Shown piece after piece: positions 1-8,885 of a stretch of DNA of 26,066 nucleotides. Position 1 is the first letter of the stretch. Each line of letters begins with the position of its first letter. The position numbers were made by a program, and so were the translations under genes. The notes beneath the pieces were generated by a model. It was given only the letters and a program-made list of their open reading frames with translations, did no database searches and had not been told where the DNA came from. The DNA comes from an uncultured Balneolaceae bacterium. GTDB lineage: Bacteria > Bacteroidota > Rhodothermia > Balneolales > Balneolaceae. The stretch lies in NCBI GenBank assembly GCA_938003885.1, contig CALKWT010000141.1, forward strand, positions 1-26,066, read 5' to 3'.

Positions 1-2
1 AC

Positions 3-2318
3 ACTGAGCTTATCAAGCAGCTGAGGAGAGCCCTGGTATCGCTTTCTGAAGGGGATAAATTGGTACCCAAGCTTACAGAAGAACAGCCCTTTGTTGATTA
101 CCTGGATGCCCTTCGATCCTATTATAATACTGCTCGAGCAGTCGACCTCTACCTCGGAATTGAGAATGCCTACTCTTTCTATGGCTTGGAAGATGGCCCG
201 CTGCTCTCCTTACAGGAAAAACGAGTACTCATGGAGCGTATGAACGAAGACCTACATCTCCTCTACGATCAGGGAATCAAGAAACAGGTGTCCTTTGCTG
301 AAGGAAGCATCACCATCAGGGCCGATGTGATGGAAGCGGGGAACCGACCCCTGAAAGCGTATCTGGCACTTGGGTACACCTCCCTTGCGATTCAGCACGA
401 GAGAGAACCGGAACAAGAAAGAAGTGCGGAATATCTCTCAGAGGCTATATTAAGAGCAAGTCATCTCACTCAATCTGCAGAAAGAGATCTTTACTGGGCA
501 TACCAGACGGGAAATGGGGAGCCGTACTGGGCAGAAGGCCCCTACTACTTTGATTTCGTACTTAAGGATGCCGTTGCGTTCTGGCATGTAGTCAGGGAGC
601 TAAACACACAACCACTTCCTGAAGATCCTTTTCACAGCTCCTGGTTTCTGAACCCGGTCCTGTGGCTGGCAGGGCTCTCAACACCCGACGGCTCCCTTCC
701 TCCCCTGGATGATGGCAACAAACGGCCTGTGCAATCTGCACGGATGCTTCGGTGGACATCCGATTATGGCGATGGGTACACAGGATCCCTCTTTACCACG
801 ATTCATCAAAAGCAGGAACTGTATCTCTCAGAAGATCTTCCCGAAGATCAGTACTACCTGGTAGAGGCCGCAATTCCCCGCATGAAATCTGCCGCAGCGG
901 AACTTCCACCTCTTAAAGACAGTGATGGAATGCAGTTGGTGATCCGGAGAACCGATGCAGAAAACGGATCCCATTATCTTCTCCTGAACGGAGAACGCGG
1001 GCAGGCAATCGATGCCGGAGAAGGTCACGAACAGCCCGACCAGCTGCAACTGATCTATTACAGGGATCACCACTCATACCTGGTCGATCCGGGGTACGAC
1101 AGAGGGTATACCAGAACGAACAGCAGCTGGAACGGTTATCTTCACACCAATACCATGCAGTACAACGCAGCAGATATCCGGCATACTGCAGGGTTCGTAA
1201 CCACCCAGAATGAGGGAGGGCTCCAGAGCCCATATGTATCAGTTTCTGACATCCGCAAAGTGAGTGTTCACCATCCTGCCGATCTGGTCTATGACCAGCC
1301 TTCACCAGAAACGGAGGTTCTGAAAGGGTCCGTACAGCTCGAATTTGAACGCCCTGAATCCTCTTTAGCCAACTATCAGCGGACCGTGATTGCAGTGGCA
1401 GGGGAACACCCCTACGTGATCGATATAAACGATATAGAAGCCATAACCGGGAGAAAAGATTTTGTTATGAGATATCATGGTAACAGCGACAGAACCCTCA
1501 CAGAGAACGGCTGGTTCTCATGGGCTACAACATCAGGAACAGACGCCCGGGCAGACAGACACCTTTTCCTGCACACTTCACCCCTGGCAGGCAATTACCG
1601 GATTGAAGAAGCGGTAACCGAGATTCAGGAGTCTGAAAACCGAACGGCGGGAAGCGAAAAAGTGCCTTACCCCATTGTCCGGAAGTCATTGATCTCTACC
1701 GAAGAGTCCCCCCGATTTGTAACTGCAGGGTTTTTGAGTATAAGGAAAGAGGCTCCTGCCGCAGAACCCCTTCTCTACAGGACAGAAAGCGGCTTGCACT
1801 ATCTCTGGTTTCCACTCGATTCAGAGAGAGTAGATATTCTTGTTTATGCTATGGAACCTGTAGCTCAACCCCGGTTGGTAGAGTTTGATTCAGGTCCGGC
1901 TAAAAATCTTCGTTTCGAAATGAAGGCCGGTGAAGGTGCAGCATTTGCCAGACTACAGAAATCGGAAGAGGGATGGACCCAGCTAAAGGAATTTACGGCA
2001 TACCTGAAACTACTGACCGAAGCAGAACAGGAACCCGTCGGGGAGCATCGGTTTCTACTGGCCTATCCCAATCCTGCAAGCGATTTTGTAACCCTTCATT
2101 ATCAGATACCGGAAAGTGCTGAAGTTTTGATGGAACTGTACGATTCGATTGGAAGGAGAGTAACAACCATCCTAGATGAAACTCAGACTGCAGGCGCCCA
2201 TGAAACGACGTGGAGTACAAGCGGACTGGCCACCGGCATCTATATGGTTCGGCTCACCTCGACGCTGCCGGACGGGCAGGCCTGGTTCACCACAAGAAAA
2301 ATCACGGTGATCCAATGA
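3..2318 (+). CDS. Heparinase II/III-like secreted protein with T9SS sorting domain (5' partial)
   Basis: The reading frame is open to the left window edge, so the true start and signal peptide lie outside; 771 residues are visible. The middle part (about nt 930-1200) resembles the heparinase II/III C-terminal beta-sheet domain: a stretch like YYRDHHSYLVDPGY followed by W-NGYLHTNTMQYN corresponds to the family's 'D-G.Y ... HNT' region. The preceding part looks mostly helical, as expected for the alpha/alpha toroid of polysaccharide lyases. The last ~85 residues (from about nt 2060, YPNPASD ... GRRV ... GIYMVRL ... K) form a typical type IX secretion type A sorting domain, so the protein is probably secreted or surface-attached. 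The likely role is cleavage of uronic-acid-containing polysaccharide; the substrate is unknown and catalytic residues could not be assigned by eye. It converges on the GGT-family gene with a 50-bp gap and no clear terminator. Confidence 0.75.
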   Translation, partial: TELIKQLRRALVSLSEGDKLVPKLTEEQPFVDYLDALRSYYNTARAVDLYLGIENAYSFYGLEDGPLLSLQEKRVLMERMNEDLHLLYDQGIKKQVSFAEGSITIRADVMEAGNRPLKAYLALGYTSLAIQHEREPEQERSAEYLSEAILRASHLTQSAERDLYWAYQTGNGEPYWAEGPYYFDFVLKDAVAFWHVVRELNTQPLPEDPFHSSWFLNPVLWLAGLSTPDGSLPPLDDGNKRPVQSARMLRWTSDYGDGYTGSLFTTIHQKQELYLSEDLPEDQYYLVEAAIPRMKSAAAELPPLKDSDGMQLVIRRTDAENGSHYLLLNGERGQAIDAGEGHEQPDQLQLIYYRDHHSYLVDPGYDRGYTRTNSSWNGYLHTNTMQYNAADIRHTAGFVTTQNEGGLQSPYVSVSDIRKVSVHHPADLVYDQPSPETEVLKGSVQLEFERPESSLANYQRTVIAVAGEHPYVIDINDIEAITGRKDFVMRYHGNSDRTLTENGWFSWATTSGTDARADRHLFLHTSPLAGNYRIEEAVTEIQESENRTAGSEKVPYPIVRKSLISTEESPRFVTAGFLSIRKEAPAAEPLLYRTESGLHYLWFPLDSERVDILVYAMEPVAQPRLVEFDSGPAKNLRFEMKAGEGAAFARLQKSEEGWTQLKEFTAYLKLLTEAEQEPVGEHRFLLAYPNPASDFVTLHYQIPESAEVLMELYDSIGRRVTTILDETQTAGAHETTWSTSGLATGIYMVRLTSTLPDGQAWFTTRKITVIQ

Positions 2319-2368
2319 ATCATTCTTCAACTTCTGAGGGATGAGTGTTTAGGAATTTTGAAAAACTC

Positions 2369-4201
2369 TCAGTAGCCTCTTGGTTCCCCGTCGTGTCGTG
2401 GATCTGCCACCCCAATCAGCTCTCCATCCTTATTGACAACCAGATACAGTCGTGCATATCCACTAGAGAGAGATTGAATTTCGTACCCCATCGCTCTTAC
2501 TTCCTGCAGTGTTTGACCGGAGAAGCCCCTCTCCAGCTGCACCTCAGGATTGCGGCTGTCGGGAAAGATTCTGGGCATCTTGACCGCATCCAGTGGATCA
2601 AGGTCATATTCCAGAATGTAAATGATATTTTGAAGAACAGCTGTGGGAATCCTTCCCCCTCCAGGAGCACCAATTACCAACTGAACCTTCTCATCTTTCA
2701 ATATAATTGTAGGTGAGATAGTAGATGCACGGATCCGGTAGGGATGAGTTCCTGCACGGGTATCCGGTTCATGTTCCATATGATCGAAGTTATATCCGGA
2801 GGAGTTAAGTATAAATCCGTTAACCCAGGCACCCGATCCAAAGACCGGGCTGAGTGTAGTGGACAAGGAAACTGCATTTCCATCACTGTCCACCACGGAG
2901 ATGTGTGTTGTTTCTCCTGTTCCAGCTGCCTCATCCGAGTCTATGTTGTACATAGTGGAAGCAGGTTTTATGGTGCCGGTAAGTTCTGACATTTCTAATG
3001 GAAGAGAGTCCGTTTGTACATACTCTTCACAACCGGGTGCGATATCTGCATGCGTTTCTGTTGTAGGTGTTCCATAATGAATTTCAGAAGGCACCTTATC
3101 TGTTCCCATCAGTTTTCTTCTTTCACCAGCATATGTTTTTGATATCAATCCATGTACCGGTATCTCCTCCCAGTTTGGATCCGTGATATATCGGGCTCTG
3201 TCAGCACTGCTCAAACGCAGAACAGAGGCCAGTATATCGAATGCTTCCGAAGAGGTTGTAGGAAGGCCTATGGACTTCAATTCATACGGTTCCAACAGAT
3301 TTAATGCTTGAATGATATAAACTCCCGTTTGGGGTAGTGGTGCTGAAAGTATTTTATATTCCTTATAGGTACCACATAAAGGAACCTTATCCCACTGTGG
3401 TTCATAATCAGTAAAATCAGCAAGAGTTACAGGGTTCCCTCCTTCATTCAATGTATTGACCATAGCTTCAGCCAGTTCACCACTATAGAACCGGTCTGCC
3501 CCCCCTTCAGATATTTTTGAAAGAGTAGCTGCAAGCTCACTTTGTACAAGTAACTCACCCGCCTGCAATGGCTCTCCGTCTGGCCAGAAAGTATTTGCAG
3601 ATCCCTTATAACGTTTTAGTTTATCCTCATTCTCTTCAATAAACTGTGCCAGTGTTAAATAGACAGGAAATCCATCTTCTGCATGTCGGATAGCAGGTGC
3701 CATTACCTCTTCTCTGCTTAAATTTCCATATTTGTCAAGGGCTTGCAAGAGCCCTTTCACAGTTCCGGGAATACCGACAGACAGTAATTCAGTTTCACTG
3801 TTTCTATCCACTCCGTTTCTGAGATAGGTTTCAGCTTTTTTTGCGGAGTAAAAATCGACATAATCGCCTTTCGTATTCTCGTTATCCCAGATCAGCATAC
3901 TGCCACCGCCTCCAATACCCGACATGTTGGGTTCTACAACATTTAAAGCAAAAGCTGTCGCTACGGCAGCATCGACTGCGTTCCCTCCTTTTCTTAACAT
4001 CTCTAAACCTGCCTCACTGGCCAGAGGATGTGCCGAACTTACCATCCCATTTTCTGCGATCACTTTTTTACCTCTGTCCGATTGATAACTGTCATGTGCT
4101 GGTTGCTGTAATGAAGCACATGAAATAATTAACCCGCAGATTGAAAAGAGGATAAGTACTCTGGATATATTCGTTCTTTTATTAAGGGTGTATGCAATCA
4201 T
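2369..4201 (-). CDS. Gamma-glutamyltransferase-family lipoprotein (GGT 1, divergent substrate pocket)
   Basis: 610 residues, near full length for a GGT precursor (Ntn hydrolase that self-cleaves into large and small subunits). The N-terminus carries a lipobox (LIISC, Cys28), suggesting a lipid-anchored envelope protein. Large-subunit landmarks are present: GGNAVDAAVA (72-81), MSGIGGGG (93-100) and VGIPGTVKGL. The catalytic nucleophile is the first Thr of TTHISVVD (Thr431, start of the small subunit); STISPT and IGAPGG follow. By eye, the residues that hold the gamma-glutamyl group in E. coli GGT are replaced: Arg114 by Tyr118 (DFYSAKK instead of DFRE-AP), Asn411 by Ser451 and Asp433 by Asn471 (LNSSGYNFD instead of LNNQMDDFS). 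It therefore may act on another amide. It lies 86 bp downstream of susD on the same strand, so it is probably in the SusCD operon. No clear Shine-Dalgarno precedes the ATG. Confidence 0.85.
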   Translation of the reverse strand: MIAYTLNKRTNISRVLILFSICGLIISCASLQQPAHDSYQSDRGKKVIAENGMVSSAHPLASEAGLEMLRKGGNAVDAAVATAFALNVVEPNMSGIGGGGSMLIWDNENTKGDYVDFYSAKKAETYLRNGVDRNSETELLSVGIPGTVKGLLQALDKYGNLSREEVMAPAIRHAEDGFPVYLTLAQFIEENEDKLKRYKGSANTFWPDGEPLQAGELLVQSELAATLSKISEGGADRFYSGELAEAMVNTLNEGGNPVTLADFTDYEPQWDKVPLCGTYKEYKILSAPLPQTGVYIIQALNLLEPYELKSIGLPTTSSEAFDILASVLRLSSADRARYITDPNWEEIPVHGLISKTYAGERRKLMGTDKVPSEIHYGTPTTETHADIAPGCEEYVQTDSLPLEMSELTGTIKPASTMYNIDSDEAAGTGETTHISVVDSDGNAVSLSTTLSPVFGSGAWVNGFILNSSGYNFDHMEHEPDTRAGTHPYRIRASTISPTIILKDEKVQLVIGAPGGGRIPTAVLQNIIYILEYDLDPLDAVKMPRIFPDSRNPEVQLERGFSGQTLQEVRAMGYEIQSLSSGYARLYLVVNKDGELIGVADPRHDGEPRGY

Positions 4202-4287
4202 TCTATTTTCTATTCGATAAATGATAATAATGACAGTTTATCCGGCACCGCGTCAGGAGCCCATTGTACCCATTTCATACTGACGTA

Positions 4288-5517
4288 TTAAAGATTGGGG
4301 TTGTTATCCAACTCCTGCTTGCCGATAGGAACACAGGTATCTCTGCCTTCTAAAAAATTGTGATAAGAAGGGGTGCCGGTCCCATCTGCAAACCATCTGC
4401 GCAAGTCCCAGAACCTGCGCCCTTCGAGCCATAAATCAGCCCCTCTTTCACGATGTAAATGATCCCAGGCTTCATCGATGCTTGCCGCGGTCACCGGTTC
4501 CAGACCGTGATGGACTCGCCCTTCATTGATGAGGGAGATGGCCTCCCCGACATTCTCGTTCGATCGCAATTCATTTTCCGCCCGGACGAGTAGCATTTCG
4601 GTACCCTTCGACAAAGCAATATTATCTGCATCAGTTTCATGTTTCAACTGTGTAATCCATGGAGTAGAACCATTCGCTGCAGTATTGATCTCTCCATCAG
4701 CGGTGAGAACGGGGCGTTGTGGAACTCTTGTATCTTCTGAACCTTCCCACTGTGTGCCCCAAACGGATAGCTCACCACGGTTTATGGTGTTGGCGGGCCA
4801 ACCATTATTTTCTCGACTACTATTGAGAGAGAATACCGCATCAAACCGGTAATCCACCGGAACTTGTTCGGCATCTGCTACAGCCCCACTCCAGTCATTT
4901 TGAGCCGCTTTAACCGATGCACGGCCCGCAAGTGCTGCATTTCTCAGATCTCCGTTACCTATTCGTTCTGCAATTCCGAGTGCGCGGCTGAATTGTTGTT
5001 CAGCACGGGCAAAAAATAGAGTATAAGGTTCTCTGGATCCCCCATCTATCACGGCATCACAAGAGTGCTCTCCCAAAATGCGATTTGCATAACCAGCGTA
5101 TAAATTTGCTCTGGCAGCGTATTCACTCTGGTTAAATTCCTCGCCAAGTAGATTTTCAATTCTTTCTATTCCACTTTCAGCTACCCAGCGTGCTCTTTGT
5201 GCATCGTTCCACCAAGGATCGACATCCTCGCTCTGTATGACTCCTGTACTGAATATAGTGGGAGCCGCATAAGTACCACTATGAGTCAATTCATCTGCCC
5301 AAACGCTACTCCAATAGGTCGTCTGGGAGACCGCCAGTGAAAGATCGGAGGACATTCCCACTGTAAGCCCGGGAATGGCTTCCGTAGAATTAAGTGAACT
5401 CTCTGCTATCGGGCCTGGATTTTGAACTTCACAACCCATCAGGACAAGCAAAAGGAGAGAAGTAAATGTGACAAAAAGCCTCTTTCTATATTTGATCAGT
5501 ACCCGGGGTGTCTTCAT
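4288..5517 (-). CDS. SusD/RagB-type nutrient-binding outer-membrane lipoprotein
   Basis: 409 residues, somewhat short for the SusD family (often 450-550). The N-terminus is a lipoprotein signal ending in LLLLVLMGC (Cys near residue 29). The C-terminal part has the family hallmark ERGADLWLEGRRFWDLRRW, and TPR-like helices run through the middle (ARANLYAGYANRILGE, FFARAEQQFSRALGIAE). SusD proteins cap the SusC barrel at the cell surface and capture substrate. The ATG at 5517 has a good ribosome site (GGAGA at 5521-5526) overlapping the end of susC, so the two genes are translationally linked. The ligand cannot be read from sequence. The downstream GGT-family gene hints at peptides or amide-linked compounds rather than sugars, but this is inference. 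Confidence 0.9.
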   Translation of the reverse strand: MKTPRVLIKYRKRLFVTFTSLLLLVLMGCEVQNPGPIAESSLNSTEAIPGLTVGMSSDLSLAVSQTTYWSSVWADELTHSGTYAAPTIFSTGVIQSEDVDPWWNDAQRARWVAESGIERIENLLGEEFNQSEYAARANLYAGYANRILGEHSCDAVIDGGSREPYTLFFARAEQQFSRALGIAERIGNGDLRNAALAGRASVKAAQNDWSGAVADAEQVPVDYRFDAVFSLNSSRENNGWPANTINRGELSVWGTQWEGSEDTRVPQRPVLTADGEINTAANGSTPWITQLKHETDADNIALSKGTEMLLVRAENELRSNENVGEAISLINEGRVHHGLEPVTAASIDEAWDHLHRERGADLWLEGRRFWDLRRWFADGTGTPSYHNFLEGRDTCVPIGKQELDNNPNL

Positions 5518-5526
5518 AGTATCTCC

Positions 5527-8514
5527 TCAGAATGTAAAGTTAAGTGTTGCGAGAAATGTTCTGTAGGTCGGCATGTTGTAATAATCTCTTCTTGCCAGAC
5601 TATTTCTGAAATCATCCAGTTCGGGATCGGTACCTTGATAATCTGTAATGGTGAAGAGGTTTCGTGCAGTAATTGCAATGGAGGCAGAGCGTACATTCTC
5701 AGGAATCCAGTTCCGAGGCAGGATATAGGTCAATGTTACATGACGCAGCCGGAAAAAGTCAGTAGATTCTATCCAGTGATCATACCGACGGGTGATCGGT
5801 CCACCCGTTAAGGCACATTGTGCACGATCCATAGCTGTAAGCGAGTTAATATCCCCCCTCTGTGCAGCGTAGCAGGGCGGCCAGATTCCCCGTCCGGTAT
5901 TTTGATAGGCTGTTCCATTAACCATGTATCCGCCCATCTTGAATTCACCCAGAGAATCCAGAATCAAATTCTCTCTGAACCTTAACGTTGTACCCAGCGA
6001 AATCGACTGATCAGGATAGGCCGGACCGATAAACTGATCCTCATCATATACTGGATCTGCAATCTCATCGGGATTTGTTATCACAGCACCAATAATGGAA
6101 GGAACCGGGTACCCCTGTCGAATATAGGTATTCCCGAATGTTTCTATGGTAATACTGGTCACATCCCCCAGATCTACTGCTTCGCTTTTCTCTTTGGAGT
6201 AACCAAACCTCAGACTCCAGTCCAGGTCAGAACTTCGAACCGGAGTGATCTCCAGTTCAGCTTCAAGTCCCGAATTTTTCAGCTCTCCGATATTTTGTAC
6301 CTGGGAAGAAAGAAATCCCTCGGACGCTACAGCCGGTACAGGTATTAAAGCATCTGTAGTCGTCTGATTGTAGTACGTAACATCTGCATTGACCCTACCC
6401 TGGAAAAACCCTGCCATAAAGCCGGTTTCAAACTCACGGCTGCGCTCAGGCCCCAGATCCGGATTACCAATCTGATTGGGTGTGAATCCAGGTTGACCAT
6501 CTTCACCTGCAACAGGAGACCAGGTACGGACAGCATCAAAAGCCCCCGGTGCCTGGCCCGATTCACCCACTGCTGCCCTCACACGGAAAGTATTCCACCA
6601 CTCAACTGGCCAGAAATCGTAATCGGAGAGAACGTAAGAAGCACTGACCTTAGGATAGAATTGGAGTCCATAGTTATCTCCAAATGCCGAGTGTCCATCC
6701 ACACGCGCCCCCAGGGTGATAAAAAGTTGGTCATCATAGTTGAACATCGCCTGTCCAAAAAACCCGCCAGTTGCCACGCGAATTTTGGTGTCGCCTGTCA
6801 CACTGGTTCTGGCACCGGAGGTTAACGTGGGTTCCTGCGGCCCTGAGAAGTCTTCGCTAAACAGCCGTTGTGTAGATGTATCATTTTGATAGAGCTGTCC
6901 CCCCCAATTCAGTGTAGAATTTACATTTTGTGAGATGGATAACTGTAGGGTACCGAGATATTCGAAAGAGAGTACCGACTTATTCCAGTTAACCAGACTT
7001 TGCTGACCGAGTGGAGTTCTTGAATAGCCAAAATATTGTGTGGACTCCAATTCATAGTTATTGTAATCATAGCCTAAAGTCACTCTGTTGGTCAATCGAT
7101 CACCGGAGTTCACTTCTAACACGAGACTGTTGATAAAGTGCTCTCGAGTGCTTTGGTTTTTACTTTCTATGATTTCAGAATTGTCCACACAAGCCACATT
7201 CTGGTCACTGCATCCATCAGCCCCGGAAAAGTTTCCGCCAGGTCCCCGGCTCACATTGAGTACAAATCCATCTCCATTGTTTCCTTCCGGCAGCCAATCG
7301 GTTATGGCCTGATTGTAAGAGGTGTTATAACTGACAGAGACATTCTCCAGAGGTGTAAAACGAAAATTGCCCCGGAATCCGGCGCCGGCATCTCCTCCAG
7401 CATCATGAATCACCCCATCTTCTGATTTATAGTTGGCGGAGACATAATAAGTAAATCCATCTATTCCGCTTGAAACATTCAGGTTGTACCTCTGTACAAG
7501 CCCGTTCTGAAGCCACGAACCACTCTCAGGGCAATTTACTTCCTCAAATCGAACTCCATCGTAGCTCTCCAAGCCATCACCCCTGCACCTGCCCATAAAA
7601 AGACCGGTGGGATTATCTTTTCTTGGTCCAAAATGAGGCATGTTGTTAAAACCGCTTGTTACACTAGCATTCCAGATTGTGACTCCTTCACTGCCTTGTT
7701 TCGTGGTGATACGGATTACCCCGCCGGAGGCTTCCGTACCATAGAGCGTCGTTGCAGCGGCACCTTTGACAATATCGATGCTTTCGATATCATTCGGGTT
7801 AATATCATTTAGGGGTGACGAGGTCTGCCGAGAGGCCTGGTGGCTGGGAGAGTCTCCCCCTTCGACCCTGATTCCATCGATATATATGATCGGGTTGTTA
7901 CTCTGAGAAATACTGTTATTTCCCCTCAACCGAATCGTACCACCAGCTCCCGGCTGTCCAGAGTTAGCTAAAACGGTGGCGCCTGCGACACGGCCAGATA
8001 AGATCTCCTGGGGATTGGAAGCAGATGCGGCCGCAAACTCCGCAGCTGTCAGACGTGCCTGACTGGTCCCTACTTCCCGTGATCGCACACTACCCGTTGC
8101 AGTAACAACGAGTTCATCCAGGCCAACCGCCTCCCGTTCCAGTTCCACATGAAGGGTAACCGGTCCATCCTCTGAAATTTCAATTTCCCGACGAGTGTCT
8201 ACATATCCGATATACCTGAATAACAGCACATAGGAGCCCGGCTCCAAATCTCTGATTTCATAAAAACCCTGAAGATCAGCTGAAGTACCTATCGTAGTTC
8301 CTTCCACTAAAATATTAGCCCCTGGCAATGGTTCTCCCGTACGAATATCAGTAACGGTACCTGAAATCGTAATCTGTTGAAAATCTACATCCGGTGAATA
8401 AGCAGCCTGCAATAGGACCGGTGTCACAAGGACAAGAACGAAGGTCAGCCCTAATATTAGAATGGAGTAAGCACTATCTCTGGTTCTGTCTGGCATATAT
8501 ACCTGAGGATCCAT
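5527..8514 (-). CDS. SusC/RagA-type TonB-dependent outer-membrane receptor
   Basis: About 995 residues from the ATG at 8514. An in-frame GTG at 8523 is possible, but it lies inside the AGGTGA ribosome site, so I prefer the ATG. Order of parts: a signal/membrane segment (ILILGLTFVLVLVTPVLLQA), a carboxypeptidase-regulatory-like beta-sandwich (ITISGTVTDIRTGEPLPGANILVEGTTIGTS), the SusC-specific plug region (GRVAGATVLANSGQPGAGG, IRLRGNNSI, IIYIDGIRV, DIESIDIVKGAAATTLYG), then a long beta-barrel ending in aromatic-rich YRTFLATLNFTF. It imports a ligand handed over by SusD using TonB energy. Its 3' end overlaps the susD ribosome site. It is the first gene of a minus-strand unit divergent from a two-component system that may control it. 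Confidence 0.95.
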   Translation of the reverse strand: MDPQVYMPDRTRDSAYSILILGLTFVLVLVTPVLLQAAYSPDVDFQQITISGTVTDIRTGEPLPGANILVEGTTIGTSADLQGFYEIRDLEPGSYVLLFRYIGYVDTRREIEISEDGPVTLHVELEREAVGLDELVVTATGSVRSREVGTSQARLTAAEFAAASASNPQEILSGRVAGATVLANSGQPGAGGTIRLRGNNSISQSNNPIIYIDGIRVEGGDSPSHQASRQTSSPLNDINPNDIESIDIVKGAAATTLYGTEASGGVIRITTKQGSEGVTIWNASVTSGFNNMPHFGPRKDNPTGLFMGRCRGDGLESYDGVRFEEVNCPESGSWLQNGLVQRYNLNVSSGIDGFTYYVSANYKSEDGVIHDAGGDAGAGFRGNFRFTPLENVSVSYNTSYNQAITDWLPEGNNGDGFVLNVSRGPGGNFSGADGCSDQNVACVDNSEIIESKNQSTREHFINSLVLEVNSGDRLTNRVTLGYDYNNYELESTQYFGYSRTPLGQQSLVNWNKSVLSFEYLGTLQLSISQNVNSTLNWGGQLYQNDTSTQRLFSEDFSGPQEPTLTSGARTSVTGDTKIRVATGGFFGQAMFNYDDQLFITLGARVDGHSAFGDNYGLQFYPKVSASYVLSDYDFWPVEWWNTFRVRAAVGESGQAPGAFDAVRTWSPVAGEDGQPGFTPNQIGNPDLGPERSREFETGFMAGFFQGRVNADVTYYNQTTTDALIPVPAVASEGFLSSQVQNIGELKNSGLEAELEITPVRSSDLDWSLRFGYSKEKSEAVDLGDVTSITIETFGNTYIRQGYPVPSIIGAVITNPDEIADPVYDEDQFIGPAYPDQSISLGTTLRFRENLILDSLGEFKMGGYMVNGTAYQNTGRGIWPPCYAAQRGDINSLTAMDRAQCALTGGPITRRYDHWIESTDFFRLRHVTLTYILPRNWIPENVRSASIAITARNLFTITDYQGTDPELDDFRNSLARRDYYNMPTYRTFLATLNFTF

Positions 8515-8880
8515 AGAGTTCACCTGTTTTTGAGTTAGTTATATATTTTAAGAGACCTTTTAAGAACCATTAACTTGTCAACCTACTGTTTTGAGGTATA
8601 TCAGTAGTATGAAATAGGTGATAGTTCATCGGACCCGTTTTCAGCTATCGCAACTCTTAAGCAAGTCCTTGGTTTTTTTAAGCCTCATGTAAATCACCCG
8701 CTTCCATGAAGAGACAAAAATCATGCCAATAATACTTTTCTCCTTATAACGATAACCTGAGCATCGCCACCAAAGCGGGGTGTGGCATTTCATTACAACT
8801 ATGTTATTTTATAACACAGTGGAGTGTGAAATAGGCAATTCAGACTTTAAAATTCGTCTATTCTTAGTCTGGCATCATTT
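8515..8880. other. Divergent intergenic region, susC / histidine kinase
   Basis: About 360 bp without a gene between divergent units, so it should hold promoters for both. It contains a 23-nt imperfect dyad (8798-8820), a GG-N10-GC sigma-54-type element at its right end, and several ATAAC/GTTAT half sites (8746-8756, near 8538). I scanned the minus strand for GC-N10-CC (a sigma-54 element firing toward susC) and found none, so susC probably uses another sigma factor. Confidence 0.6.
8798..8820. promoter_or_regulatory. Candidate activator-binding dyad (UAS)
   Basis: Arms ACT-a-TGTTAT and ATAACA-c-AGT flank a TTT centre: 9 of 10 arm positions pair, with one mismatch (8801/8817). The dyad centre is about 86 bp upstream of the start expected from the GG-N10-GC element at 8871-8884, within the usual range for enhancer sites of NtrC-type activators. 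That the adjacent response regulator binds here is inference. Confidence 0.4.
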
Positions 8881-8885
8881 ATGCA
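8870..8885 (+). promoter_or_regulatory. Candidate sigma-54 promoter (-24/-12)
   Basis: TGGCAT at 8870-8875 and ATGCA at 8881-8885 give the invariant GG-N10-GC spacing (GG 8871-8872, GC 8883-8884). The match is good at -24 (TGGCA) and weaker at -12 (ATGC for TTGC). It overlaps the first annotated codon of the kinase gene. If real, the transcript would start near 8896 and translation would have to begin at a later Met, most likely 8926. Confidence 0.35.

Noticed and set aside
2345..2716. 123-codon plus-strand frame overlapping the GGT 1 3' end
   Set aside because: It is antisense to conserved GGT sequence and has no recognisable protein features.
8576..8581. Perfect TTGACA (minus strand) upstream of susC as a -35 box
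   Set aside because: No acceptable -10 hexamer lies 15-19 bp downstream, and FCB-group bacteria often use a different promoter consensus.
8515..8880. Sigma-54 promoter directed at susC
   Set aside because: Every GC in the region was checked for a CC ten bases on (the reverse of GG-N10-GC); none fits.
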